NCBI GenBank assembly: GCA_012032575.1
Contig: JAAUSP010000057.1
Location: 1 to 21,796 of the forward strand
Reading direction: 5' to 3'
Source of the DNA: Anaerolineales bacterium
Lineage (GTDB): Bacteria > Chloroflexota > Anaerolineae > 4572-78 > J111
Length of the DNA: 21,796 bases
Shown: positions 7,025 through 14,167 of the stretch, piece after piece
Layout of the letters: each line of letters opens with the position of its first letter
Position numbering within the stretch: position 1 is the first letter of the stretch
Notes under the pieces: model-generated
The model's database searches: none
Told to the model about the DNA's origin: nothing
What the model saw: the letters and a program-made list of their open reading frames with translations, nothing else
Position numbers and translations under genes: made by a program

Positions 7025-8275
7025 ATGTCCCACCCAGGTTCACCCTCGACGCCGCCTGTCCGCACGGCCCGCCCCGAAGCTGAACGCGTCGAGACTCTTG
7101 TGACTCAGTTGAAACGCTACCCCCAGGTAGACCCGGCTACCATCGGCGTGGTTCGAGCGCCGCTGCGCATCTGCCCGCTCGGCGCGCATATTGACCACCA
7201 ACTCGGCCAGGTCACCGGCATGACCATCAACCAATCCATTCTGATGGCTTTTGCGCCCACCACCGATAACACGGTTTACGTGGAGAGCCTGGATTTTCAG
7301 CCGCCCGTCGCCTTTAAGCTCAACGACGTGCCCGGTTACGCCCCGCGTGATTGGGGCAACTATCTTCGCGGGGCTGTGCTGGCCTTGCAGCAAACCCACC
7401 ATCTCCGGCACGGGCTGATCGGCATTGTGGATGGCGAGATGCCCATTGGCGGACTCAGCTCGTCGGCGGCGGTGACGATTGCTTATTTGCTGGCGCTCGA
7501 AGCGGTCAACCACCTGGAAGAGCCGCCGGAACGCAACGTGGCCCTGGTCCGTTTCACCGAAAACCAATACATCGGCCTCAATAACGGCATTCTCGACCAG
7601 TCGGTGATTCTTTTTAGCGAAACCGGCAGCCTGACTTCCATTGACTGCCAAAGCGTCGAGGTGGAGCAAATTCCCGGTCCCCACCCCAACGGCGCTTTTG
7701 AAATTCTGATTGTCTACTCCGGCTTGACCCGCGTGCTGGTCGGCACGGATTACAACAACCGCGTGGCCGAATGTCGCGAGGCGGCCAGCTTGCTGCTGAA
7801 CCACAATGGTCAGACTGCCTCGCCCGACCCTCGCCTGCGCCACGTCGCCCCGGATATTTTTGTTGCCGAAGGCGGACGTTTGCCGGCCAACCTCCACCGC
7901 CGCGCCACCCACTACTTTAGTGAAATGCAGCGCGTGTCCGAAGGGCTGTCGGCCTGGCGGGCCGGCGACCTGGCCCGTTTTGGCGCGCTGGTGTCCGAAT
8001 CGGGCGAGAGTTCGATCAAAAATTACGAGTGCGGCAGCCCGCACCTAATCACCTTGTACGAAACCCTGCGCGAGACGCCCGGTGTGTATGGCACCCGCTT
8101 CAGTGGCGCGGGATTTCGGGGCAACTGCCTGGCCCTGATTGACCCGGCAGCCCGCGAATCCATCGCCGAAGCCGTTCACCGCCGCTACCCGGCTGCCCAT
8201 CCCGACGAAGCCCCGGCCTACAGCATCCACTTTTGCCAGCCGGATGGGAGAGCGGGGTTGTGTTCAGTAGACTAA
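7025..8275 (+). CDS. Galacturonokinase-like GHMP sugar kinase
   Basis: A 416-residue GHMP-superfamily kinase of the galactokinase branch; these phosphorylate the anomeric C1 of a sugar with ATP. Motif 1, usually Gly-Glu-His-Thr-Asp-Tyr in galactokinase, is here Arg-Ile-Cys-Pro-Leu-Gly-Ala-His-Ile-Asp-His-Gln (48-59), the form I associate with plant galacturonic acid kinase. Motif 2 is Pro-Ile-Gly-Gly-Leu-Ser-Ser-Ser-Ala-Ala (140-149). The likely catalytic Asp is in Asn-Gly-Ile-Leu-Asp-Gln-Ser (Asp191). Motif 3 is Gly-Thr-Arg-Phe-Ser-Gly-Ala-Gly-Phe-Arg-Gly (356-366). It is followed by a sugar-1-phosphate nucleotidylyltransferase, so the pair would convert a free uronate to a UDP- or dTDP-uronate. 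Proximity to tagaturonate metabolism supports an acid substrate, but galactose or arabinose cannot be excluded. Confidence 0.8.
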   Translation: MSHPGSPSTPPVRTARPEAERVETLVTQLKRYPQVDPATIGVVRAPLRICPLGAHIDHQLGQVTGMTINQSILMAFAPTTDNTVYVESLDFQPPVAFKLNDVPGYAPRDWGNYLRGAVLALQQTHHLRHGLIGIVDGEMPIGGLSSSAAVTIAYLLALEAVNHLEEPPERNVALVRFTENQYIGLNNGILDQSVILFSETGSLTSIDCQSVEVEQIPGPHPNGAFEILIVYSGLTRVLVGTDYNNRVAECREAASLLLNHNGQTASPDPRLRHVAPDIFVAEGGRLPANLHRRATHYFSEMQRVSEGLSAWRAGDLARFGALVSESGESSIKNYECGSPHLITLYETLRETPGVYGTRFSGAGFRGNCLALIDPAARESIAEAVHRRYPAAHPDEAPAYSIHFCQPDGRAGLCSVD

Positions 8276-8285
8276 TCCCTATGAA

Positions 8286-8345
8286 AAACGTGTTGCGTAT
8301 TGCGTGTTGCGTAAATTAACGAAAGACGCAACACGCAACACGTTT
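8286..8345. repeat. Heptamer inverted repeat (CGTGTTG family)
   Basis: Left array CGTGTTG, CGTATTG, CGTGTTG, CGTAAAT (8289-8316). Right array ACGCAAC, ACGCAAC, ACGTTTC (8326-8346). Arms 8286-8305 and 8326-8345 pair over 20 bp with one mismatch. It lies between the kinase and the nucleotidylyltransferase, which run in the same direction. Confidence 0.85.
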
Positions 8346-8409
8346 CCCACCCAAAATAAACCCCGGAAGCACCTTATTTCATACAAAAAACCAATTTGGA
8401 GCAACTTAG

Positions 8410-9358
8410 ATGCAAGCCGTAATTTTAGCCGCCGGAAAAGGTTCTCGTCTCAATCCAATCACTTTAAACCGCACCAAAGCGATGGTTCCCATTCTGGGCA
8501 AGCCGATTGTCGAGCGGGTCATGGAGAGCCTGGCCCAGAACGGCATCGAGGATTTTGTCCTGGTTGTCAGCCGGGAAGACAACGAAGTCACCCGCTACTT
8601 TAAGGAACAGTCAACCTTGAAGGTGAAGCTGCAATTTGTGATCCAGCCGGAGCGACTGGGCATGGCCAACGCCCTCAGCCTGGCCGCGCCTTATCTGCAC
8701 AACAGCTTTATCCTGTCCGCCTGCGACAACCTGACCCCGACGGAACACGTGGCCGATTTGTTAAAAACGCATCACCAACAGGGGGCCAATGCTACCCTGA
8801 GCTTGATGCAAATTGACCGGGCGCTGGCCAGCCGCACCGGCATCATCGAGTGGTACGACGGGCAGATTTCCCGCATTGTCGAGAAACCTTCTCCCGCCGA
8901 CGCGCCCTCGGATATTGCCAGCCTGCCCCTGTACGTTTTCTCGCCCAAACTGCTGGCCTATTTGCCACAGGTCAAGCTGTCGCCGCGCGGCGAATATGAG
9001 CTGCAAGACGCCCTGCAAATGTTAATTGACCACGATGGCCGCGTGACCGGGTGCTCACCCCAGCCGGCTGCAATTGACCAACGCCGCCGATTTGCTGGCC
9101 CTCAATCGCCATTATCTGACCACCGGCGGCGATACGCCCCAGTTGGCCCCGCGCACCGTCGGCCAGCACACCCACCTGATTACCCCGCTGCGGATCGAAG
9201 AAGGCACCACCATCGGCCCCGGCTGCGTCATCGGCCCGCGTGTTTACATCGAGCGCAACTGCCGCATCGGTGCCGACGTGCTGATCAAAGACGCCGTCAT
9301 CCTGCGCGATACCGTTATCGAAGACGGGAAACAGGTGGTGGGGGAAGTGGTCTCGTGA
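8410..9358 (+). CDS. Sugar-1-phosphate nucleotidylyltransferase with C-terminal left-handed beta-helix, one frameshift site
   Basis: The enzyme transfers a nucleotide from NTP to a sugar-1-phosphate. The N-terminal Rossmann-like domain has the signature Leu-Ala-Ala-Gly-Lys-Gly-Ser-Arg-Leu-Asn-Pro...Lys-Ala-Met-Val-Pro-Ile-Leu-Gly-Lys-Pro (6-32) and a metal-binding Asp near 106 (Ala-Cys-Asp-Asn). The C-terminal ~60 residues show hexapeptide repeats of a left-handed beta-helix (Thr-Thr-Ile-Gly-Pro-Gly-Cys-Val-Ile-Gly-Pro). The frame changes between 9048 and 9064. Restoring one base in the G3 run and one in the C4 run gives a 316-residue protein continuing Val-Thr-Gly-Val-Leu-Thr-Pro-Ser-Arg-Leu-Gln-Leu-Thr; a one-base insertion error would also fit. 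The stop TGA (9356-9358) lies in a heptamer palindrome. Its partner is probably the upstream GHMP kinase. The nucleotide specificity is not readable. Confidence 0.8.
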
Positions 9359-9412
9359 TACGTGATGCGTGATTTTTTCATTTCTCACGCATCACGTATC
9401 ACGCATCACTAC
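9354..9412. repeat. Perfect heptamer inverted repeat supplying both convergent stop codons
   Basis: Left units TGATACG, TGATGCG, TGATTTT (9356-9376). Right units TCACGCA, TCACGTA, TCACGCA, TCACTAC (9385-9412). Arms 9354-9372 and 9385-9403 are exact reverse complements over 19 bp. The TGA inside the left units ends the nucleotidylyltransferase (9356-9358), and the TGA read from the right units on the minus strand ends iolO (9399-9401). It may also serve as a bidirectional terminator. Confidence 0.9.
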
Positions 9413-10220
9413 TATTTATCAAGTCCCCGCAAAACTCAATCCCCCGCTTCGCCCCGGTGTCGGCGTCGGGTTTGGGCATGAATTCGCCGGAAACGAAGCC
9501 GGTGTAGCCGGTGGCAAAGAGCGTGGTCAGAATCGAGTTGAAATCAATGTGTCCCGCACCCGGATACCAGCGGTTGGAGTCGGCCACATGAAAGTGGAAG
9601 ATGCGCTCGCCGCAGGTCCGAATGCTCTCCTCAACGGACGGCTCTTCGATATTCATGTGGAAGGTGTCCAGCAGCAGGCCAAAGTTATCGGCCCCCACCC
9701 GCTCGATCAAATCCAGCCCGTCGGCAACGGTGTGGATCAGGTCGGTTTCGTAGCGGTTGAGCGGCTCCAGGGCGTAGCGCACCCCGTAAGGCGCAGCCGC
9801 CGCCGAACATTCCTGCAACGCCTCAACCAAAAAGGCCATAGACTGCTCGTGGGTTTGTCCTGCCGGGGTAATCCCCCGAATCAAACCCAGGATCACCACC
9901 GCCTCAAATCGCGCCGCCAGCGGGATATGGCTCTTGATCCGTTCGATGGCCGCCCGGCGCACGGCGGGGTCGCTGTTGGTAAAGGACAGCCGCTCCTCGC
10001 CCCAGGCCTGGCCGGTACCGATGGCCGGGACCACCAGGCCATGCTGCTGGACAACCGCCTCAAGTTCGTCGGGATTGACCAGCTTGGGGTCACGAATAGC
10101 TAATTCTACGCCCTCATAACCATAACTGGCAATTTTGGCGACGTTGGTTTCAAAATCCCCTTTAAAAGCTACCGCCTGAAATTGGGCCGCATGGGTGGAC
10201 AGAACCATGGATAGTTTCAT
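9399..10220 (-). CDS. iolO: 5-keto-L-gluconate epimerase (TIM-barrel sugar epimerase)
   Basis: A 273-residue TIM-barrel protein of the xylose isomerase-like/tagatose 3-epimerase superfamily. It closely resembles the Thermotoga maritima inositol-pathway epimerase that turns 5-keto-L-gluconate into D-tagaturonate: Met-Lys-Leu-Ser...Ala-Phe-Lys-Gly-Asp at the start, Ala-Ile-Gly-Thr-Gly-Gln-Ala (66-72), Glu-Pro-Leu-Asn-Arg-Tyr-Glu-Thr-Asp (152-160), Asp-Thr-Phe-His-Met-Asn-Ile-Glu-Glu (185-193) and His-Val-Ala-Asp-Ser-Asn-Arg-Trp (211-218). The expected metal ligands Glu152, Asp185, His211 and Glu246 are all present. It starts 8 nt after the AllA-like stop codon, indicating translational coupling. 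The last codons and the stop are read from a heptamer repeat, so the C-terminal Ser-Ser-Asp-Ala is probably repeat-derived. Confidence 0.85.
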   Translation of the reverse strand: MKLSMVLSTHAAQFQAVAFKGDFETNVAKIASYGYEGVELAIRDPKLVNPDELEAVVQQHGLVVPAIGTGQAWGEERLSFTNSDPAVRRAAIERIKSHIPLAARFEAVVILGLIRGITPAGQTHEQSMAFLVEALQECSAAAAPYGVRYALEPLNRYETDLIHTVADGLDLIERVGADNFGLLLDTFHMNIEEPSVEESIRTCGERIFHFHVADSNRWYPGAGHIDFNSILTTLFATGYTGFVSGEFMPKPDADTGAKRGIEFCGDLINSSDA

Positions 10221-10228
10221 AAGCCTGT

Positions 10229-10731
10229 CTAAACTCCCTCAATTCTGAGTTGGACATCCGCTTCAAGCTGGACCACCACACAATCATTGGCGTAAACCCG
10301 CTCCGGCAGCACAATCAGCACATTGGCCGGCTGGTCGCTCAGGGTGAAAGGAGCATGATGCCACACCCCCGGCCTCAGGCTGACCAGGGTTCCCTGCGGA
10401 ACCCGGAACACCCGGATTTTGTCCAGAGGCACCTCGCCGTTGGGGGGAGTGGCCGGGCCGACATGAATGAGAATATCCTGGTCCAGCGGCAGCATCACCT
10501 CGCCCGTGGTCGAGTGATACTCGGTCACATCAATCACCGGCTCCCGTTTTTCGACCCGGCAGGTGGAGAAAGAAGGGATGGTATGTGACCCCAGCGTTTG
10601 CTGGACCATATCCCGGAAAAATTCAATCGGCGCGGCCCCGATTTTTTCAGTTTGGGGATTGATGTAATTGGCATAACTGCCAAAAGGCAAAATTTTTCCA
10701 CACTTAATTCTTCTATTTTTACAGTGCGCAT
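10229..10731 (-). CDS. AllA-like (ureidoglycolate lyase family) cupin, one apparent frameshift
   Basis: A ~167-residue protein with the ureidoglycolate lyase/hydrolase cupin layout. An N-terminal Glu-Lys-Phe-Leu-Pro-Phe-Gly-Ser-Tyr segment and a central beta-rich region are followed by Arg-Val-Phe-Arg-Val-Pro-Gln-Gly-Thr and Pro-Gly-Val-Trp-His-His-Ala-Pro-Phe, matching the AllA block ending in Val-Trp-His-His-Pro-Leu-Phe. The start ATG (10729-10731) follows an AGGAG. The frame breaks at a T4 run of the gene near 10688-10692, and one added T joins the N-terminus to the rest. A longer in-frame reading upstream, through the heptamer array, lacks any homology and is rejected. It is tightly coupled to iolO, so a role in inositol breakdown is more likely than purine degradation. 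No other purine genes are visible. Confidence 0.7.
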
Positions 10732-10766
10732 AGGATTCTCCTGATGGTGGGGTATTATTAATCCAA

Positions 10767-10820
10767 ACGTATTGCGTGTTGCGTGTTCCGTTTGCTTTAC
10801 CTCGCGTAAGGCGCAACATG
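10767..10820. repeat. Degenerate heptamer array upstream of the AllA-like gene
   Basis: Left units ACGTATT, GCGTGTT, GCGTGTT, CCGTTTG (10767-10794), then a decayed right side GCGTAAGGCGCAACATG. The right side pairs only partly with the left. It belongs to the same GCGTGTT family as 8286-8345 and 12693-12752 and looks like an eroded copy. Confidence 0.7.
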
Positions 10821-10864
10821 AATATGGAGCAATTATTTTCTGGAAACTACTTTACTGTCGCCAA

Positions 10865-11104
10865 TCAAAATTCGGCCAGGTTCGGTTGTCTCTTCCGGCC
10901 CCATATAAAATAGGCGATTGGGCCAAAAAAATTGAGAAAGACGGCTGCCGTCCAAAGCTGCCGGCTGCCGTTGATCTGATCCGCCGAACGCTGCCGGATG
11001 TCCCACAAGGCTACCGCCAGCAAAGCAAATTGGAGGATGCTCAGCAGGACAATGGCCAACTTTTGGAGGTTAGTCAAGTTGTGCCAGCGCTTGTGTTTGC
11101 TCAT
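10865..11104 (-). CDS. Small PLDc_N-type membrane protein
   Basis: A 79-residue protein with two predicted membrane helices (about residues 15-35 and 52-70). The second ends in Asn-Phe-Phe-Gly-Pro-Ile-Ala-Tyr-Phe-Ile-Trp-Gly-Arg, the hallmark of the phospholipase D nuclease N-terminal (PLDc_N) family of small membrane proteins, which also occur alone without a PLD domain. I choose the second Met because GGAGG (11113-11117) sits 8 nt upstream of it; the upstream Met at 11119 overlaps this site. Function is unknown. It lies between iolN and the AllA-like gene but behind a strong terminator (11476-11509), so it need not belong to the inositol operon. Confidence 0.7.
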   Translation of the reverse strand: MSKHKRWHNLTNLQKLAIVLLSILQFALLAVALWDIRQRSADQINGSRQLWTAAVFLNFFGPIAYFIWGRKRQPNLAEF

Positions 11105-11319
11105 AATAAAATCCTCCATAAACTGTTTTTAGAAATTTATCAGACCCTAAGCACTTAAAAACTTTGTGGGTCTGAGAGCAACTGAAAAATGAGGGAGAAT
11201 GAGGTTTTTACCCAGCGAGAGCTATCTGGAGGCGCTGGGCCGGAAAAATCCGCAATAGACTACCGACAACTAACCACTGCAAGTGTTTATTAACCAAGAT
11301 TTTCGTTACGGCAATTCGT

Positions 11320-11429
11320 CATCGAATGAATTCGATGGCTGGTATCCAAAACCCGTTAAAACAGGTTAGGGCAACAATCTAACACGTTTCAACGTGTTTT
11401 CAATCTTAGACCCCGAATTCATTCGGGGG
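11320..11429. repeat. Nested palindromic element, ~110 bp
   Basis: Arms 11320-11369 and 11379-11429 are imperfect inverted repeats around a 9-nt centre. Each arm holds its own palindromes: an outer CGAATGAATTCG-type one and an inner CCGTTAAAACAGG or CACGTTTCAACGTG one. The result would be a cruciform or branched RNA rather than a single hairpin. Compensatory-looking differences between the outer palindromes (CATCG...CGATG versus CCCCG...CGGGG) suggest that structure is conserved more than sequence. No coding potential was seen. Confidence 0.7.
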
Positions 11430-11475
11430 CAACAGGGGCCGAAACAAAGCTGAAGTCCGCATTTTCATTGTCATG

Positions 11476-11509
11476 AAAACCGGGGAGTCTTGATAGACTC
11501 CCCGGTTTT
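11476..11509. terminator. Strong bidirectional intrinsic terminator after iolN
   Basis: AAAACCGGGGAGTCT (11476-11490), loop TGAT, then AGACTCCCCGGTTTT (11495-11509): a perfect 15-bp stem ending in T-runs on both strands. It begins 15 bp after the iolN stop and should end the iolM-iolN transcript. Confidence 0.9.
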
Positions 11510-11523
11510 GGTTCCAGTATCAA

Positions 11524-12658
11524 TTAAAACGTCGAGCGCTGCCCAATCATCGGCAGGGCGTAGACAGACTTCCAGCCGGGGCTTTGCGGCTCGCGCAGGA
11601 AGGGTTCCATTTCCTCGGCGGTGCGGAGGGTGATTTCCTCAACCGGCGGAACTTTGCCGGCGGGGAAGGCTTCCAGGATGTCGTCGTGGAGCAGGGTCAG
11701 GTAGCGCAGGATGGCCGCCAGAGGGCGCTTGGCTTTCTGGACGGTCGCATCGGCGGCGTTGCCGACCACCCCTTCGGGCGTGGCGGCGATTTCGATGGCA
11801 AAGTGACCTTCGCCTTCGGACCAGCGGCTGGCGACGATAGGGATCCACCGACTTGTCGAAGTGGCCTTCGGGCAGGTAGGATTTGCCCTGGGTGTTGACA
11901 GCATAATCCATATCCACCATGTCGGGGAAGAGGTACAGCCCCAGCGAGGTTTCGGCTTCGCAGGCGTGGACAAAGGTGGTCCCGTACTCGCCGCCGAACT
12001 TTTTCTCGCGGAAGAATTCGCGCACGGCCCGGTGCCAGTCAATCACCCGGAAGATGCCGGGCAGTTGGTAGCGCTTCTGGAGTTCCTGAATGGCCGACTC
12101 CAGCATCCACAGGTGGCCGTGGTTGTTGATCAAGATTTGTTTGCGCCAGCCATCGTTCCACAGGCCCAACATCACATCAACCAACATTTCACGGGCAATG
12201 TCTTCGCGAACGATAGAGGTAGCAGCCATCCCCATGTGGTGGAAGGGGTGCGCCCCAAAATTGAGCGGCGGCAGCGATAGGGAGCAGGGCGTGCCACGCT
12301 TGCCGGTGAAGCGGCGCACACCTTCGATAATCTGGCTGACAAACAGGGTGTCGGTGGCGGTGGGCAGGTGCAGACCGTGATTTTCGGTGCAGCCGATGGG
12401 CAGGAACAGGATGTCATTTTTGCGGCGCTCTTCGACCACTTTCCAGCGCACGGTGGTTTGAATATAAGAACCGGCTTTGCCCCACTCGACCGGCGACGGC
12501 ATGCCGTATTCGGCCAGGATCGCGTCAATCTGCTCGTCGCTGGCATCCCAAATCTCTTTTTTCATGCGGCCAACGCCGTTGTCCTCAAAAAACAGATCGG
12601 GGACGTTGGTTTCCAACAATCCTTCCGGGACCGGCATTTTGCCATTTGGGTTTGACAT
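11524..12658 (-). CDS. iolN: 3-dehydro-scyllo-inosose (diketo-inositol) hydrolase, creatininase family, one apparent frameshift
   Basis: A creatininase-fold metal hydrolase. In the Thermotoga-type inositol pathway the IolN member opens the ring of the doubly oxidised inositol to give 5-keto-L-gluconate. The metal-binding pattern is visible: Gly-Cys-Thr-Glu-Asn-His-Gly-Leu-His-Leu-Pro (89-99, Glu92, His94), Asp103, Asn-Asn-His-Gly-His (178-182), and His-Ala-Cys-Glu-Ala-Glu-Thr-Ser (231-238), the place of the creatininase His-Ala-Gly-Glu block. The frame shifts at a G3 run on plus (11840-11842). Removing one base gives a 377-residue protein continuing Val-Asp-Pro-Ile-Val-Ala-Ser-Arg-Trp. This is the one break in the window that looks like an insertion. 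AGGAG precedes the ATG at 12656-12658. It follows iolM with a 120-bp gap containing a heptamer palindrome. Confidence 0.8.
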
Positions 12659-12692
12659 TGGATCTCTCCTTAAGACTAAGCTAAATTTTATG

Positions 12693-12752
12693 GTTCGTGT
12701 TGCGTGTTACATGTTCCGTGAAACTATACGCAACACGTAACACGCAACACGC
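12693..12752. repeat. Heptamer inverted repeat between iolM and iolN
   Basis: Left units GTTGCGT, GTTACAT, GTTCCGT (12699-12719), preceded by GTTCGT. Right units ACGCAAC, ACGTAAC, ACGCAAC (12728-12748). CGTGTTGCGTGTTAC (12696-12710) pairs perfectly with 12737-12751, and the stem extends further with a few mismatches. It sits within an operon, before the iolN ribosome site. Confidence 0.85.
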
Positions 12753-12778
12753 TATTTATTATGCAGCACTACTTACAT

Positions 12779-13936
12779 TCAGTTCGGATACACCATCACT
12801 TTGCCATCCACCCGCTCGGTGCCTTTGATGATGGCGTCTACGGCTTTGTCTAATTGATAGCGGGCCGTAATGATCGGGCTGAGGTCCAGCCGGCCGGAAG
12901 CAACCATGCGAATGACATTGGGGAAGTTCTCGTCGCCGGAGTGACCCTGTGCCCCGTATACCTGCGCCCGGCGTACTTGCAAGGTTTCCAGGTACATGGG
13001 TACTTCTTTGGCGGCCCGGCCAATTTGCACAATCTTGCCGTTGATGGCGATGCTCTTGACCATCTCAGGGACAGTCAGGTGCGGCGCGCCGGCAGCTTCG
13101 ACGTAGAAGTTGAAGCCTTCGCCCTTGCTCAGGTCCATCAGCACTTCGGCAGCGCGCACGTCGCGCGGATCATAGACATAATCAGCGCCAATTTTCTTGG
13201 CTAACTCAAGTCGCTCTTTCGAGACGTCAAAGCTGACAATCTTGCCCGCGCCGGCAGCTTCGGCCAGACCCACTGCGGCCAGGCCAATGGGGCCAGCGCC
13301 AAAAATGCACACAAAGTGACCGGGCTTAAAGCCGCCCGCCCGCGAGAACATAGCGTTGTAAGATACACAGGTCGGCTCGGTCAAGGCAGCCACATCGTAG
13401 GCTTTCTTTTCATCGCCAAAGCGCTCGGCAATGGCGTTGATCTTCCAGGCAAACTTCGCGCCAATGGCGAGATAGTTGGCAAAGCCGCCGTCAGTGGTGA
13501 AGCCAATCTCTTCCAGGTTGGAGCAATGGTTGGGGAAGCCGTTGCGGCAGGGGGTGCAGTGGCCGCACCAGATCATCTCTTCGACGGTGACCATGTCGCC
13601 CACTTTCAAATCTTTCACATCTTTGCCCACTTCAACCACTTTGCCGGATAGTTCGTGGCCGGTGATGGAAGGGAATTTGGTCAGGCCGGGATAAAGCATG
13701 TAGCCGTCGGAATCGGTTTCATAAAAGTGCAGGTCAGACCCGCACACGCCGCAGGCCTGAACTTGCAGCAGAATTTGGTCGGGGTTGATTTTGGGGTCGG
13801 GCCGTTCGGTCACTTCCAATTTGGGATAGCGCCAGATACTGCTGCCGGTGATAGCCTTGCCGGTCTCCTCTTCCCAGTCAGACACATGGTAATCGTGTCG
13901 GGGTTCCCACTTTGCATTTAAAACTAAGCCTTTCAT
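12779..13936 (-). CDS. iolM: scyllo-Inosose dehydrogenase, zinc-dependent alcohol dehydrogenase family
   Basis: A 385-residue medium-chain dehydrogenase that would oxidise 2-keto-myo-inositol at a second position with NAD+. It matches the Thermotoga IolM type at its unusual N-terminus (Leu-Val-Leu-Asn-Ala-Lys-Trp, 4-10), an extension before the usual zinc-ADH start. Catalytic zinc residues are Cys65 and His94-Glu95 in Ala-Cys-Gly-Val-Cys-Gly-Ser-Asp and Gly-His-Glu-Leu. The structural zinc loop has Cys124, Cys127, Cys130 and Cys138 (Cys-Gly-His-Cys-Thr-Pro-Cys...Asn-His-Cys). The Rossmann motif is Gly-Ala-Gly-Pro-Ile-Gly-Leu-Ala-Ala. The Arg-Arg-Ala-Gln-Val-Tyr-Gly-Ala-Gln-Gly-His-Ser-Gly block also fits IolM. 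GGAGG lies 8 nt before the ATG. The upstream promoter overlaps a perfect LacI-type operator. Confidence 0.85.
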   Translation of the reverse strand: MKGLVLNAKWEPRHDYHVSDWEEETGKAITGSSIWRYPKLEVTERPDPKINPDQILLQVQACGVCGSDLHFYETDSDGYMLYPGLTKFPSITGHELSGKVVEVGKDVKDLKVGDMVTVEEMIWCGHCTPCRNGFPNHCSNLEEIGFTTDGGFANYLAIGAKFAWKINAIAERFGDEKKAYDVAALTEPTCVSYNAMFSRAGGFKPGHFVCIFGAGPIGLAAVGLAEAAGAGKIVSFDVSKERLELAKKIGADYVYDPRDVRAAEVLMDLSKGEGFNFYVEAAGAPHLTVPEMVKSIAINGKIVQIGRAAKEVPMYLETLQVRRAQVYGAQGHSGDENFPNVIRMVASGRLDLSPIITARYQLDKAVDAIIKGTERVDGKVMVYPN

Positions 13937-14026
13937 TTTTGAACCTCCATGGTTAATAAAGTGAATTTAGGGTTAATTAGATTTCAAGAGGGTTAGTCCT
14001 GAACCGAAATTTTTCAAAAAAACAAA

Positions 14027-14046
14027 TTATGCACACGTGTGCATAA
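14027..14046. promoter_or_regulatory. LacI-family operator at the iolM promoter
   Basis: TTATGCACACGTGTGCATAA is a perfect 20-bp palindrome with the central CG expected of LacI-family sites. It overlaps the edge of the putative -10 box of the iolM promoter and extends downstream, so binding would block initiation. The only other copy found is upstream of the LacI gene (21305-21324). Confidence 0.85.
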
Positions 14047-14073
14047 GTATAACACGAATTGATAACAGCGCAA
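14046..14073 (-). promoter_or_regulatory. Putative iolM promoter
   Basis: On the minus strand TTGCGC (14073-14068), a 16-bp spacer and TATACT (14051-14046) form a -35/-10 pair with a good -10 and a poor -35. The operator follows directly. The leader to the iolM ATG is about 100 nt and shows nothing else notable. Confidence 0.45.
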
Positions 14074-14167
14074 ATTTAGACATTTCAACTTAAGCCGGGT
14101 CTACTATCCTCAGTGACAGGTTTATCGAATTAAATGAATTTTGGTAATGATTTTTTTGATGAACCAT

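Larger units (their letters stand above)
11105..11523. other. Gene-free 419-bp stretch between iolN and the PLDc_N gene
   Basis: This stretch contains several stem structures and no supported gene. There is a 7-bp inverted repeat CAGACCC/GGGTCTG spanning about 11141-11174, a CCCAGCG/CGCTGGG hairpin (about 11211-11239), a nested palindromic element (11320-11429) and a strong terminator (11476-11509). The last two are listed separately. A 19-codon ORF at 11199-11258 is not supported. Confidence 0.6.

Noticed and set aside
7040..8044. Long minus-strand ORF (334 codons) opposite the GHMP kinase
   Set aside because: Antisense open frame caused by codon bias; the plus strand has promoter, ribosome site and all GHMP motifs.
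633..9412. Heptamer arrays as a CRISPR array
   Set aside because: Units are 7 nt with no unique spacers, arrays are dispersed and inverted, and no cas genes are present.
10732..10819. Longer N-terminus for the AllA-like gene
   Set aside because: It translates the heptamer array, lacks a ribosome site and is in a different frame from the conserved Lys-Ile-Glu-Glu-Leu N-terminus, which has AGGAG before its ATG.
11199..11258. 19-codon ORF with a purine-rich stretch before ATG
   Set aside because: The ribosome-like sequence is only about 1 nt from the ATG, and the ORF lies among hairpins; no homology or context supports it.
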